From assembly GCF_000331735.1 (NCBI RefSeq), contig NC_020126.1, positions 7,753,501 to 7,817,500 of the forward strand: a stretch of DNA of 64,000 nucleotides. The letters are read 5' to 3'. Positions 28,327 to 36,095 of the stretch are shown here, in pieces. The notes beneath the pieces were generated by a model. The model made no database searches, was not told the DNA's origin, and saw only the letters and a program-made list of their open reading frames with translations. This stretch comes from Myxococcus stipitatus DSM 14675 (GTDB lineage Bacteria; Myxococcota; Myxococcia; Myxococcales; Myxococcaceae). Each line of letters begins with the position of its first letter. The first letter of the stretch is position 1. Made by a program: the position numbers and the translations under genes.

Positions 28327-31300
28327 ATCAGGACCCGTTTCGAGTCGGTCCGAGCGGAGGCCCCCGTGCCCATCACACTGGAGGCCGCGAGCTTCTCCAG
28401 CAGCTCCGCCGCCACCTGTGCGATGGAGCGCCCGTCCACGAAGCTCTTGAGCGACAGCCCCACGCCGAGCTCGTCCTGGAGCTGGTCCCGCAGCTCCATC
28501 ACCATGATGGAGTCGAAGCCCAGCGCATCGAAGGAGTCCGTCGCGGCGAGACGCTCGAGCTCCAGTCGGCTGACCTCACTCACCATCTGCCGGAGCCGGG
28601 CCTCCAGCACGGAGGGACGCGCGGGAGCGTCCATCGCGAGCAACACCTCTCGGAGCTTGCGCGACGCGGTGTCCACCGCCTCGGCGACGGCGCTGGAGCC
28701 TCGCGCACGGAACAGGGACGACCCCGCCACGGCGGGATGGCGGTCCGTCCAGCGCTCCGCATCGAAGCGAGCGATGCCGCGAACGTCGGGGTTCTCCGCG
28801 AGCGTGACGGCCATCGCGGACAGCGCCTCCTCGACGGACAGCGGCGACATCCCGCGCTGCGCGAGACGGGCCCCTCGCCGGGCATCGGCGGCGGCCATGC
28901 CGACCTCGCCCCAGCTCCCCCACTGGAGGCTCACCCCGGGAAGCCCTCGCGAGCGCCGGAGCCGGGCCAGCGCATCCAGGAAGGCGTTCGCCGCGGCGTA
29001 GTTGCCCTGCCCCGGAGCGCCGAACAGCGCCGCCGTCGACGAGAACAGGACGAAGTGCTCCAGCGCATCGCCCTGCGTGAGCGTGTGGAGGTTCCACGCG
29101 CCTGTCACCTTGGGCGCCATGACGCGCGCGAAGTCCTCGGGCTCCAGCTCCAGCAACGACTCGTCGGCCAGCACGCCCGCGCAATGAAAGAGCCCCCCCA
29201 GGGGGACACTCCCGGACCGGATGTCGTGCAGCATGTCGGCGACGGCCTCCGAGTCGCTCACGTCGACCCGGAAGACCTCCACGCGCGCGCCCTGCTCCCG
29301 CAAGGGCGTCAGTGCCCGATGCGCCTCCAGCGTCTCTCCCATCCGACCGCACAGCGTGAGGTAGCGCGCGCCCTGCTCCACCAGCCAGGCGGCCAGCCGC
29401 AGCCCGAGTCCTCCCAGGCCTCCGGTGATGAGATAGGTGCGGTCCGAGCGCGGACGGAACGGCTCGCCGCTCGCGGACGTCCGCCGCCCCTGGGTGAGCA
29501 TCGAGACCAGGCGCTGCCCCTCGCGAAGCGCGACCTCGTCCTCTTCTCCACCCGGCGATGTCGCGGAGCGAAGCTCCTCCACCAACGCACGCGCGGACAC
29601 CTCCCCCGGCGCCAGGCCCACGTCGATGCGCGTGCACCGCAGCTCCGGATGCTCATAGGCGATGACCCGCCCGAGCCCCCAGAGCGAGGCCCCCACGAGC
29701 GACACCCGCTTCGAGTCCTCGCCCGTCACTTGCGCATCCCGGGTGACGAGATACAGCCGAGGTGCCCGCTCCCAGCTCGCGAGAGCCAGGGCCTTCACGA
29801 GCGCGGCCACGGCAACGGAAGCGTCCAGGACACCGGCGCTCGAGTCGACGGCCTCCGTGCGCGACAGGAAGACGACACCTCGAAGCACCTGACGGGACGG
29901 GCCCAGCTCCTCCAGGAGCCGCGAGAAGTCCTCCGCCCGCGAGAAGTCGAGGACGTGCTCGCGAGCGGACACGCGCTCGTAGCCCGAGCCCGGACGCACC
30001 AGCACCACGTCACCGCCCGCCGAGACCAGCGCATCACGAAGCGCCACCGGGGCATCCGGCTCCTCGGCCACGACGAGCCACGAGCCGTCCAGCCGGGCCT
30101 GCCCAGGCGCCAGCGCTCGAGGCATCCACGCGACCTCATGGAACAACCCGTCCCAGCTCACGGCCTCCTGAGCCACCGCGGGAGAGGCCTTCACGGACTC
30201 CCGCTCGCCATCCCACCAGTAGCGCTCGCGCCGCCAGGGGTACGTCGGCGCGGAGACCGTCCTCCCCTCGGGCAGGAGGTTCTCGAAGCGGAGCGGAACA
30301 CCCGCGCAGTAGAGCTTCGCCGCCTGGGCGAGCAGGACCTCGCGCGCCTCGTGCCCCTCCACCTGCGCGACGTTCAGCACCAGCACGTCCCACCCCTGGC
30401 TCTCGGCCTCGGTGGTCAACTGCTGGTGGAACGACGAATCCCCACCCAGGTCCAGGAAGAGGGAGGCGCCCGTCGACAGCAGGCGCTCGCCGGAGACCCT
30501 GTCCTCGCCCGGGTCCTGGCCGGGCCTGGCTCCGGGCGCTCCCATGAGGATGGGGACCTTCGCCGGGCGCACGGGAACGGGCTCGGGCTGGGGGAAGCCA
30601 TGCAGGCCACGGATGGCCTCCTCCAGGGTGATGACTCCCGCGACGACCCCCGCCGCCAACCTTCCATGGCCGATGCCCGCGACCGCGGAGGGCTCGACCC
30701 CCAGGGAGCGCCACAGCTCCACTTGCGCGAGCTGCCAGACCAGGAGGGGTGCGAACCGGTCCGTCTCGAACACCGACGAGCCCACCACCTGCCGGAAGGC
30801 CTCCGCGAGGGGCTCCACGTAGGGAGCGAGGAGCGGCGAGCCCACCCTCTTCTGCGCCACGCCGAAGTCGGCCCCCATGAAGAAGACCACGCCGGGCCCG
30901 CCCCCCGAGCGCTGAGCCCGGCCCCTGAAGAGTCCCTCCGCGTCGAGCCCATCCGACGCGCGGCGCACCAGCGTCAGGAGCTCTTCGTACGTCGACGCGA
31001 CGAGCGCCAGGCGCTCGTCATGATGCGCGCGCCCCGCGCCCGCCGTGAAGCATGCATCCCAGACCTGCACGCCCCGGGTCTTCACGAGGTGACTCGACCA
31101 CGCCCCGGCCAGCTCCCGCAGGGCCGGCTCACTCCGCGCCGAGAGCGGAAGCAGGTAGGGGCCCTCCCTACGAGGCGCCGGCCCGCGCTCACGATGCTCC
31201 TCGAGGAGGACGTGTGCATTCACCCCGCTCATCCCGAAGGAGCTCACCGAGGCGCGATACGGACGCGGACGCGCCGGGAAGGGCGTGAGCTTCCGCGCCA

Positions 31301-32579
31301 CGACAATCCCCGAGCCCACCCAGGGGAACTCGGTCGTCGGGTGCTCGAAGTGGAGCGCGGGAGGAACGGCGCGATGCTGGAGGACCAACACCGCCTTGAT
31401 GAGCCCCGCGATGCCCGCCGCCGCCTCGGTGTGGCCGATGTTCGGCTTGACGGAGCCCATCCACAGCGGACGCTCCGGCTCCCGCCGCCGCCCGTACACC
31501 CGCGCGACACCCTCCAGCTCGATGGGGTCCCCCAGCCGCGTCCCCGTCCCGTGCGCCTCCAGGTAGTCCACATCCTCCGGCGCGACGCCGGCGCGCTGGA
31601 GCACGAGCCGGTACAGGGACTCCTGGGCGCGGACGTTCGGCACCGTCAGCCCACCGCTCGCGCCATCGTGGTTCGTCGCGGACGCGCGAATCGTCGCGAG
31701 GATGCGGTCCCCATCGCGAAGGGCCTCGCGCTTCCGCTTCAGGATGACGACGCCACACCCTTCGCCCTGCACCATCCCATCCGCGTCGCGGTCGAACGCG
31801 CGGCACGTCTGGCTCGGGGAGAGCGCCCCCGCCTTGGACAGGAACACGCTCAGGTGAGGGGCGAGCAGCAGCTTCACGCCCCCCGCGATGGCCACGGTCG
31901 ACTCACCCAGCCGCAAGCTCTGACAGGCCAGGTGTACGGCCACGAGCGACGAGGAGCAGGCCGTGTCCACCGCGAGGCAGGGCCCCTCCAGCCCCAGCAG
32001 GTACGAGAGGCGCCCGGCGATGTAGCTCGCGTCCACACCCGTGGAGTAGTGCGCGCCGACCTTCTCCAGCCCGCCCTCTGGAATCAGCGCGTAGTCCCGC
32101 GCATGCACCCCGACGAAGACGCCCGTCCGGGTCCCCTTCAGCCGCTGCGGTGGGAGCCCCGCGTCCTCGAGCGCCTCCCAGCTCACCTCCAGGAAGAAGC
32201 GCTGCTGGGGGTCCATCCCCTCCGCTTCACGCCGCGATATCCGGAAGAACTCCGCGTCGAACCGGTCCACGCCATCCACGAACCCCGCCCGGCGCAGAAT
32301 CGTCTTGCCCGGAGTGGAGGGCTCCGGGTCATGGATGCCCTGAAGCGCGCGCCGGTCCATGGGGACGTCCGTCACCGCGTCGCCCGCGAGCCACACCAGC
32401 TCGTGGAACCGCTCGGGACTCGTCGCGCCCCCTGGGAACCGGCAGCCCATCCCGATGATGGCGATGTCCCCTTCGTCCGGCTGCGCGGCGGGCTCGAGTC
32501 TCTGCTGGAGCTTCTCGATGGTCAGCAGGGCCTGCTGGAGGGGGGTCAACGCCACGCTCGTGCTGTCCTTGCGGCTCAT
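28323..32579 (-). CDS. PKS module KS-(degenerate AT)-KR-ACP
   Basis: This 1,418-residue module has an intact KS (Cys208 in DTACSSS, EAHGTGT, NIGHTEAAAG), KR (GGLGGLG, Tyr1194 in GQGNYAAAN) and ACP (Ser1357 in LGFDSI), but a ruined AT. Where GHSxGE is expected it reads GIGHGR, so the nucleophile is Gly637, and the block that should hold the AT C-terminal half with the HAFH motif is missing; the sequence goes quickly to the post-AT linker (VSAPTYPWRRERYW). Malonyl transfer must therefore come from another AT. No DH is present, so the product is a beta-hydroxyacyl chain, plausibly the step between starter and heterocycle. GGAGG precedes the ATG by about 7 bases. Its stop overlaps the next start (ATGA), as does its start with the upstream stop. 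Confidence 0.94.
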   Translation of the reverse strand: MSRKDSTSVALTPLQQALLTIEKLQQRLEPAAQPDEGDIAIIGMGCRFPGGATSPERFHELVWLAGDAVTDVPMDRRALQGIHDPEPSTPGKTILRRAGFVDGVDRFDAEFFRISRREAEGMDPQQRFFLEVSWEALEDAGLPPQRLKGTRTGVFVGVHARDYALIPEGGLEKVGAHYSTGVDASYIAGRLSYLLGLEGPCLAVDTACSSSLVAVHLACQSLRLGESTVAIAGGVKLLLAPHLSVFLSKAGALSPSQTCRAFDRDADGMVQGEGCGVVILKRKREALRDGDRILATIRASATNHDGASGGLTVPNVRAQESLYRLVLQRAGVAPEDVDYLEAHGTGTRLGDPIELEGVARVYGRRREPERPLWMGSVKPNIGHTEAAAGIAGLIKAVLVLQHRAVPPALHFEHPTTEFPWVGSGIVVARKLTPFPARPRPYRASVSSFGMSGVNAHVLLEEHRERGPAPRREGPYLLPLSARSEPALRELAGAWSSHLVKTRGVQVWDACFTAGAGRAHHDERLALVASTYEELLTLVRRASDGLDAEGLFRGRAQRSGGGPGVVFFMGADFGVAQKRVGSPLLAPYVEPLAEAFRQVVGSSVFETDRFAPLLVWQLAQVELWRSLGVEPSAVAGIGHGRLAAGVVAGVITLEEAIRGLHGFPQPEPVPVRPAKVPILMGAPGARPGQDPGEDRVSGERLLSTGASLFLDLGGDSSFHQQLTTEAESQGWDVLVLNVAQVEGHEAREVLLAQAAKLYCAGVPLRFENLLPEGRTVSAPTYPWRRERYWWDGERESVKASPAVAQEAVSWDGLFHEVAWMPRALAPGQARLDGSWLVVAEEPDAPVALRDALVSAGGDVVLVRPGSGYERVSAREHVLDFSRAEDFSRLLEELGPSRQVLRGVVFLSRTEAVDSSAGVLDASVAVAALVKALALASWERAPRLYLVTRDAQVTGEDSKRVSLVGASLWGLGRVIAYEHPELRCTRIDVGLAPGEVSARALVEELRSATSPGGEEDEVALREGQRLVSMLTQGRRTSASGEPFRPRSDRTYLITGGLGGLGLRLAAWLVEQGARYLTLCGRMGETLEAHRALTPLREQGARVEVFRVDVSDSEAVADMLHDIRSGSVPLGGLFHCAGVLADESLLELEPEDFARVMAPKVTGAWNLHTLTQGDALEHFVLFSSTAALFGAPGQGNYAAANAFLDALARLRRSRGLPGVSLQWGSWGEVGMAAADARRGARLAQRGMSPLSVEEALSAMAVTLAENPDVRGIARFDAERWTDRHPAVAGSSLFRARGSSAVAEAVDTASRKLREVLLAMDAPARPSVLEARLRQMVSEVSRLELERLAATDSFDALGFDSIMVMELRDQLQDELGVGLSLKSFVDGRSIAQVAAELLEKLAASSVMGTGASARTDSKRVLI

Positions 32580-34711
32580 CCCCCCACCTCCTCGAGGCCC
32601 AGCTCCGCGAACTTCCGCGCGATGAGCTCACGGGCCTGCGCCTCCGACAGGCCGGCGATCTTCTCCACCAGCGCCGCGTCCGCGCCTGGCGCCGGAGCGC
32701 CCTTCGCGCGCGCATCCAGCAGCCCCCACAGCCGCGCCGCGAGGGGCTCCAGTCGGGGATGCTCGAAGAAGAAGGTCGTCGGAAGCTCCAGGCCCAGCAC
32801 CTGCGTGATGCGCTCCTTGAGCATCACCAGCCCCACGGAGTTCATCCCCAGCTCGAACAGCGTCCGCCCCCGCGTCTCCACCTCCGCCGGCTCCACCCCC
32901 AGCACCGCCGCGACCTCGCCTTGGAGGAAATCGAGCAGCCGGGCCTCGCTGAGGTCCGTGGGCTCCTCCTGGAAGCGCTCCACCCGAGGCGTGAGCCACT
33001 CCGGCCACAGGCGCTGTCGTTGAAAGGGATAGACCGGAAGGCTCACACATCTCCCTTCGAACCCTGAAACACTCTCACGCGAAACCCAGCCCTCCGCAAC
33101 GTAGGTCCGAGCCGCCTCAACCACGGAGATGGGTTGCCCTTCCTCAACCCAGAGGGGCTGATCTGGTGAATCAATGAATGCCTTCAACATCCGCCCCATC
33201 CCTTCCCGGCTTCCGGCGGCCACCGCCAGGCGATGACGGTGGTGTTGCCTCTTGAACATCGCCGAAAAGCAGACGTCATCCAGTCGCGCGGTGGTCTCAG
33301 GGGTTTCCGCCAGGAATCCGCTCATGCGCAGCGCCTGCTGCCTCAAGGACGCGGGCGTCAGCGCCGAGAGCACCAGGAGGTGGTTCGCCTGTGCGGGCAA
33401 GGCGGACTTCGCCAGACGAAGGGGCGCGGGCGCGGCGTCCAGGACCACGAAGGCATTGGCTCCGCCCAGGGACGTCGAGATGACCCCCGCGCGCGGAAGC
33501 ACCCCGGTGCCACGCACCGGCCAGGGCTCCAGCTCCGATTGAATCCGCAGCCCCAGCGCGTCGAACGCGATGTGGGGATTGGGGTCCTCCACGTGAATCG
33601 TCGGCGGCAAGGCGCGGTGGTGCAGCGACAGACACACCTTGATGAACTGCGCGATGCCCGCCGCCGCGCCCAGGTAACCCAGGTTGTTGCTGACCGCGCC
33701 CAGTCGGCAGGGCACGGAGCGCCCCTCACCGAGCGCCGTCCCGATGGCGAGCGCCTCCGCCGCGTCCCCCTTGAGGAAGGCCGAGCCGTGCAGCTCCACG
33801 TAGTCCAGGCTCGCGGCCTCCACGCCGGCCCCCGAGCAGGCCTGGCGGATGACCTCCGTCTGCGCCTCGACGCTGGGCGCCATGATCCACTCGTTGCGGC
33901 CGTTGTGGTTGACGGCGCTGCCGCGAATCAACGCGTAGACGCGGTCCGTCGGCTCCACTCGGGACAACGGCTTGAGGACCACCATCCCCGCGCCCTCGCC
34001 CCGGACATAGCCGTCCGCCTTCGCGTCCAGGGTCCGGCACGCGCCTCGCGCCGACAACACCCCCGCGTGGGAGAGCATGAGGCTGCCGTCCTCGGAGAGC
34101 ATCAGCTCCACGCCCCCCGCGAGCGCGCACTCCACCTCGCCCAGCAGCAGGCTCCGACACGCCTCGTGCAGCGCGGTCAGCGACGAGGCGCACCCCACGC
34201 TGGTGCAGGTGCTGGGGCCTCGGAGGTCGAACGCATGGGAGATGCGGTTGGCCGCGAAGGACGGCGTCGTCCCCAGCAGCGAATAACCATCCAGCGACGC
34301 GCGCTCCCGCGTGAGCATGCGCTGGAAGTCGCTGGAGTGGAGGCCCACGAAGACCCCCGTGCGACTGCCGCGAAGCGCGTCGAGGGGAATGCCCGCGTCC
34401 TCGAGCGCATGCCACGCGCACTCGAACAGCACCCGGTGCTGGGGGTCCATCTGACGAAGCTCCCGCTTCGAGAGACGAAAGGCGTGAGGGTCCGCCCACT
34501 CCACGTCCTCCAGCCATCCCGCGCGCTGGGAATGAACGCCTCCAGGCGGGCTCGTCACAGCCTCATGCAACAATTCCATATTCCGACGAGCCATTGGTAT
34601 ATCGCCCGTCGCGTCCAATCCCTCGCACAAGAATTTCCACAGGGCTCGCGGACAGTCGGCCCGGGGAAGACGCAGCCCCATTCCCACGACAGCTATTGTC
34701 TCGCGCGGCAT
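32576..34711 (-). CDS. AT-less KS-ACP protein, likely loading or first module
   Basis: This 711-residue protein is first in the long operon. The KS keeps the nucleophile (Cys174 in VGCASSL) and the first His (ELHGSA), but the NIGH motif reads NLGY (Tyr346) and the Lys four residues before that Asn is Ser, so decarboxylative condensation looks impaired while acyl transfer may remain. The KS-to-AT linker (LVLSALTPASLRQQALRM) and the post-AT linker (CVSLPVYPFQRQRLW) are both recognisable, yet no AT lies between them. The ACP at ~590-670 has Ser625 in LGMNSV. It may receive or pass on the pyrrolyl starter made by the divergent pair of enzymes, possibly on this very ACP. No Shine-Dalgarno is evident, and a candidate promoter sits only about 10 bases upstream. 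Confidence 0.92.
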   Translation of the reverse strand: MPRETIAVVGMGLRLPRADCPRALWKFLCEGLDATGDIPMARRNMELLHEAVTSPPGGVHSQRAGWLEDVEWADPHAFRLSKRELRQMDPQHRVLFECAWHALEDAGIPLDALRGSRTGVFVGLHSSDFQRMLTRERASLDGYSLLGTTPSFAANRISHAFDLRGPSTCTSVGCASSLTALHEACRSLLLGEVECALAGGVELMLSEDGSLMLSHAGVLSARGACRTLDAKADGYVRGEGAGMVVLKPLSRVEPTDRVYALIRGSAVNHNGRNEWIMAPSVEAQTEVIRQACSGAGVEAASLDYVELHGSAFLKGDAAEALAIGTALGEGRSVPCRLGAVSNNLGYLGAAAGIAQFIKVCLSLHHRALPPTIHVEDPNPHIAFDALGLRIQSELEPWPVRGTGVLPRAGVISTSLGGANAFVVLDAAPAPLRLAKSALPAQANHLLVLSALTPASLRQQALRMSGFLAETPETTARLDDVCFSAMFKRQHHRHRLAVAAGSREGMGRMLKAFIDSPDQPLWVEEGQPISVVEAARTYVAEGWVSRESVSGFEGRCVSLPVYPFQRQRLWPEWLTPRVERFQEEPTDLSEARLLDFLQGEVAAVLGVEPAEVETRGRTLFELGMNSVGLVMLKERITQVLGLELPTTFFFEHPRLEPLAARLWGLLDARAKGAPAPGADAALVEKIAGLSEAQARELIARKFAELGLEEVGG

Positions 34712-34721
34712 TGAGTCACTT

Positions 34722-34751
34722 TTTGTAGCGCAATCCCAAACTCCTGGTCAA
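34722..34751 (-). promoter_or_regulatory. Candidate sigma70-like promoter for the synthase operon
   Basis: Read on the minus strand, TTGACC (34751-34746) is followed after 18 bases by TACAAA (34727-34722). That is 5/6 and 4/6 to the primary sigma consensus. The start codon is at 34711, so transcription would begin within a few bases of the ATG, giving a leaderless or nearly leaderless mRNA; this agrees with the lack of a Shine-Dalgarno there. It is a motif reading only. Confidence 0.4.
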
Positions 34752-34829
34752 TGCCCCGCAATACACACACGCCCTCGAATTCCTCTATCCACTTCCACAC
34801 AGACAAACATTGGACAACCCGTGGCATCG

Positions 34830-34859
34830 TTGACCGCGCGCACGCGTGGAGGTGAAAAT
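34830..34859 (+). promoter_or_regulatory. Candidate promoter for the prolyl-starter genes
   Basis: TTGACC (34830-34835) is followed after 18 bases by GAAAAT (34854-34859), a 5/6 and 4/6 match to the primary sigma consensus. It would give a leader of roughly 85-90 bases before the ATG at 34953. The spacing is at the long end, so support is weak. Confidence 0.3.
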
Positions 34860-34952
34860 TTCAAGACGCTTCCAGGGTCTCACGGCGCGGACAACAGGCT
34901 TGTGGCTGTGCAAAGCCCGGCCAGTCAATCAACACCGACGGATAGACACCGC

Positions 34953-36095
34953 ATGGACTTCGGCTGGACGAGCGAACAGGTGGAGTTGTACGAGCGGGCC
35001 TTCGCCTTCGCGAGAGCGGAGCTGAGCGGCGACGAGGCCGCGCCTCCCGTGGAGGACTTTCCCCGGAGCCGGTGGCGACGCTGCGGTGAGTTCGGCTTCC
35101 TGGGTCTGCCCGTGCCCGAGCAGCACGGAGGGCTGGGGTTGGACACCTTGACGACAGCGCGCGTGATGGAGGCGCTGGGGCGAGGCTGCACGGACACCGG
35201 GCTCGTCTTCTCCGTCGGAGCACATCTGTTCGCGTGCGTGCTCCCGCTGTGGGAGCGCGGCGATGACGCGCAGAAGCGGCGCTACCTGCCCAGGCTGTGC
35301 TCGGGGGAGTGGGTCGGCGCCAACGCCATCTCCGAGCCGGAGGCGGGCTCGGACGTCTTCGCGCTCAAGACGCGGGCCACGCGCGACGGCGACGGCTATG
35401 TGCTCGACGGGAGCAAGAGCTACGTCACCAACGGTCCCGCCGCCGACGTGTTCCTGGTGTACGCCGTCACGGCCCCCGAGCACGGCTACATGGGGCTGAG
35501 CGCCTTCCTCGTCGAGCGCGACACCCCTGGGCTGTCGGTGGGCCGGCCCTTCCAGAAGATGGGCCTGTCCAGCTCCCCCATCGCCCCCCTCTACCTGGAG
35601 GGTTGTCGAGTGCCCGCCTCGGCGCGGCTCGGGCCGGAGGGACAGGGCGCGCCGCTCTTCAAGCGGTCCATGCAATGGGAGCGCGCCTGCCTGTTCGGCG
35701 CCTATGTGGGGTTGATGGAGCGGGTGTTGGAACAGACGGTGGACTTCGCGCGCCAGCGCAAGCAGTTCAAGCGGGCCATCGGGAAGAACCAGGCCATCTC
35801 CCACCGGCTGGTGGACATGAAGCAGCGGCTCGAGTCCGCGCGGCTGTTGCTGTACCGGGCCTGCTGGCTGATGGACCGCGGACAGGACGCGGCGATGGAG
35901 GTGTCGCTCGCCAAGCTCGCCATCAGCGAGGCCGCGGTGCAGTGCGGAGTCGATGCCATCCAGATTCACGGGGGCATGGGCTACGTGGCGGAGACGGGCA
36001 TCGAGCGGGTGCTGCGCGATGCCATCCCCAGCACCCTCTTCTCCGGCACCTCGGAGATGCAGCGCGACATCATCGCCAGCCACCTGGGCCTATGA
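34953..36095 (+). CDS. Acyl-CoA dehydrogenase-like flavoprotein, likely prolyl-carrier-protein dehydrogenase
   Basis: This 380-residue protein has the whole acyl-CoA dehydrogenase fold in order: helical N-domain, beta-domain with ISEPEAGSD and a LDGSKSYVTNG flavin/substrate segment, and C-domain ending in IHGGMGYVAETGIERVLRDA and FSGTSEMQRDIIA. Because the next gene overlaps by four bases and encodes a proline-specific adenylation enzyme, the best reading is the PltE/RedW type, which oxidises L-prolyl-S-carrier protein to the pyrrole-2-carboxyl thioester. The ATG at 34953 (MDFGWTSEQVELYERAFAF) gives the family's usual length and start; the open frame extends upstream to 34821 without homology-like content. 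It is transcribed divergently from the synthase operon. FAD cofactor is expected. Confidence 0.9.
   Translation: MDFGWTSEQVELYERAFAFARAELSGDEAAPPVEDFPRSRWRRCGEFGFLGLPVPEQHGGLGLDTLTTARVMEALGRGCTDTGLVFSVGAHLFACVLPLWERGDDAQKRRYLPRLCSGEWVGANAISEPEAGSDVFALKTRATRDGDGYVLDGSKSYVTNGPAADVFLVYAVTAPEHGYMGLSAFLVERDTPGLSVGRPFQKMGLSSSPIAPLYLEGCRVPASARLGPEGQGAPLFKRSMQWERACLFGAYVGLMERVLEQTVDFARQRKQFKRAIGKNQAISHRLVDMKQRLESARLLLYRACWLMDRGQDAAMEVSLAKLAISEAAVQCGVDAIQIHGGMGYVAETGIERVLRDAIPSTLFSGTSEMQRDIIASHLGL

Larger units (their letters stand above)
34712..34952. other. Divergent intergenic promoter region of the polyketide cluster
   Basis: These 241 bases separate the long minus-strand synthase operon from the plus-strand starter genes. 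The stretch is noticeably less GC-rich than its surroundings, with short A/T patches near 34720-34740 and 34855-34870. It holds one candidate promoter for each direction (listed separately). I see no convincing gene. A GTG at 34821 is in frame with the dehydrogenase, but the extra 44 residues have no family support. Confidence 0.6.

Noticed and set aside
19483-29001. A 3,172-codon open frame on the plus strand across the hybrid NRPS-PKS gene
   Set aside because: It is the antisense shadow of a long high-GC gene: rich in Arg, His, Gln and Gly, no domain motif, and the minus strand carries unmistakable Cy, A, KS, AT, DH, KR and ACP motifs.
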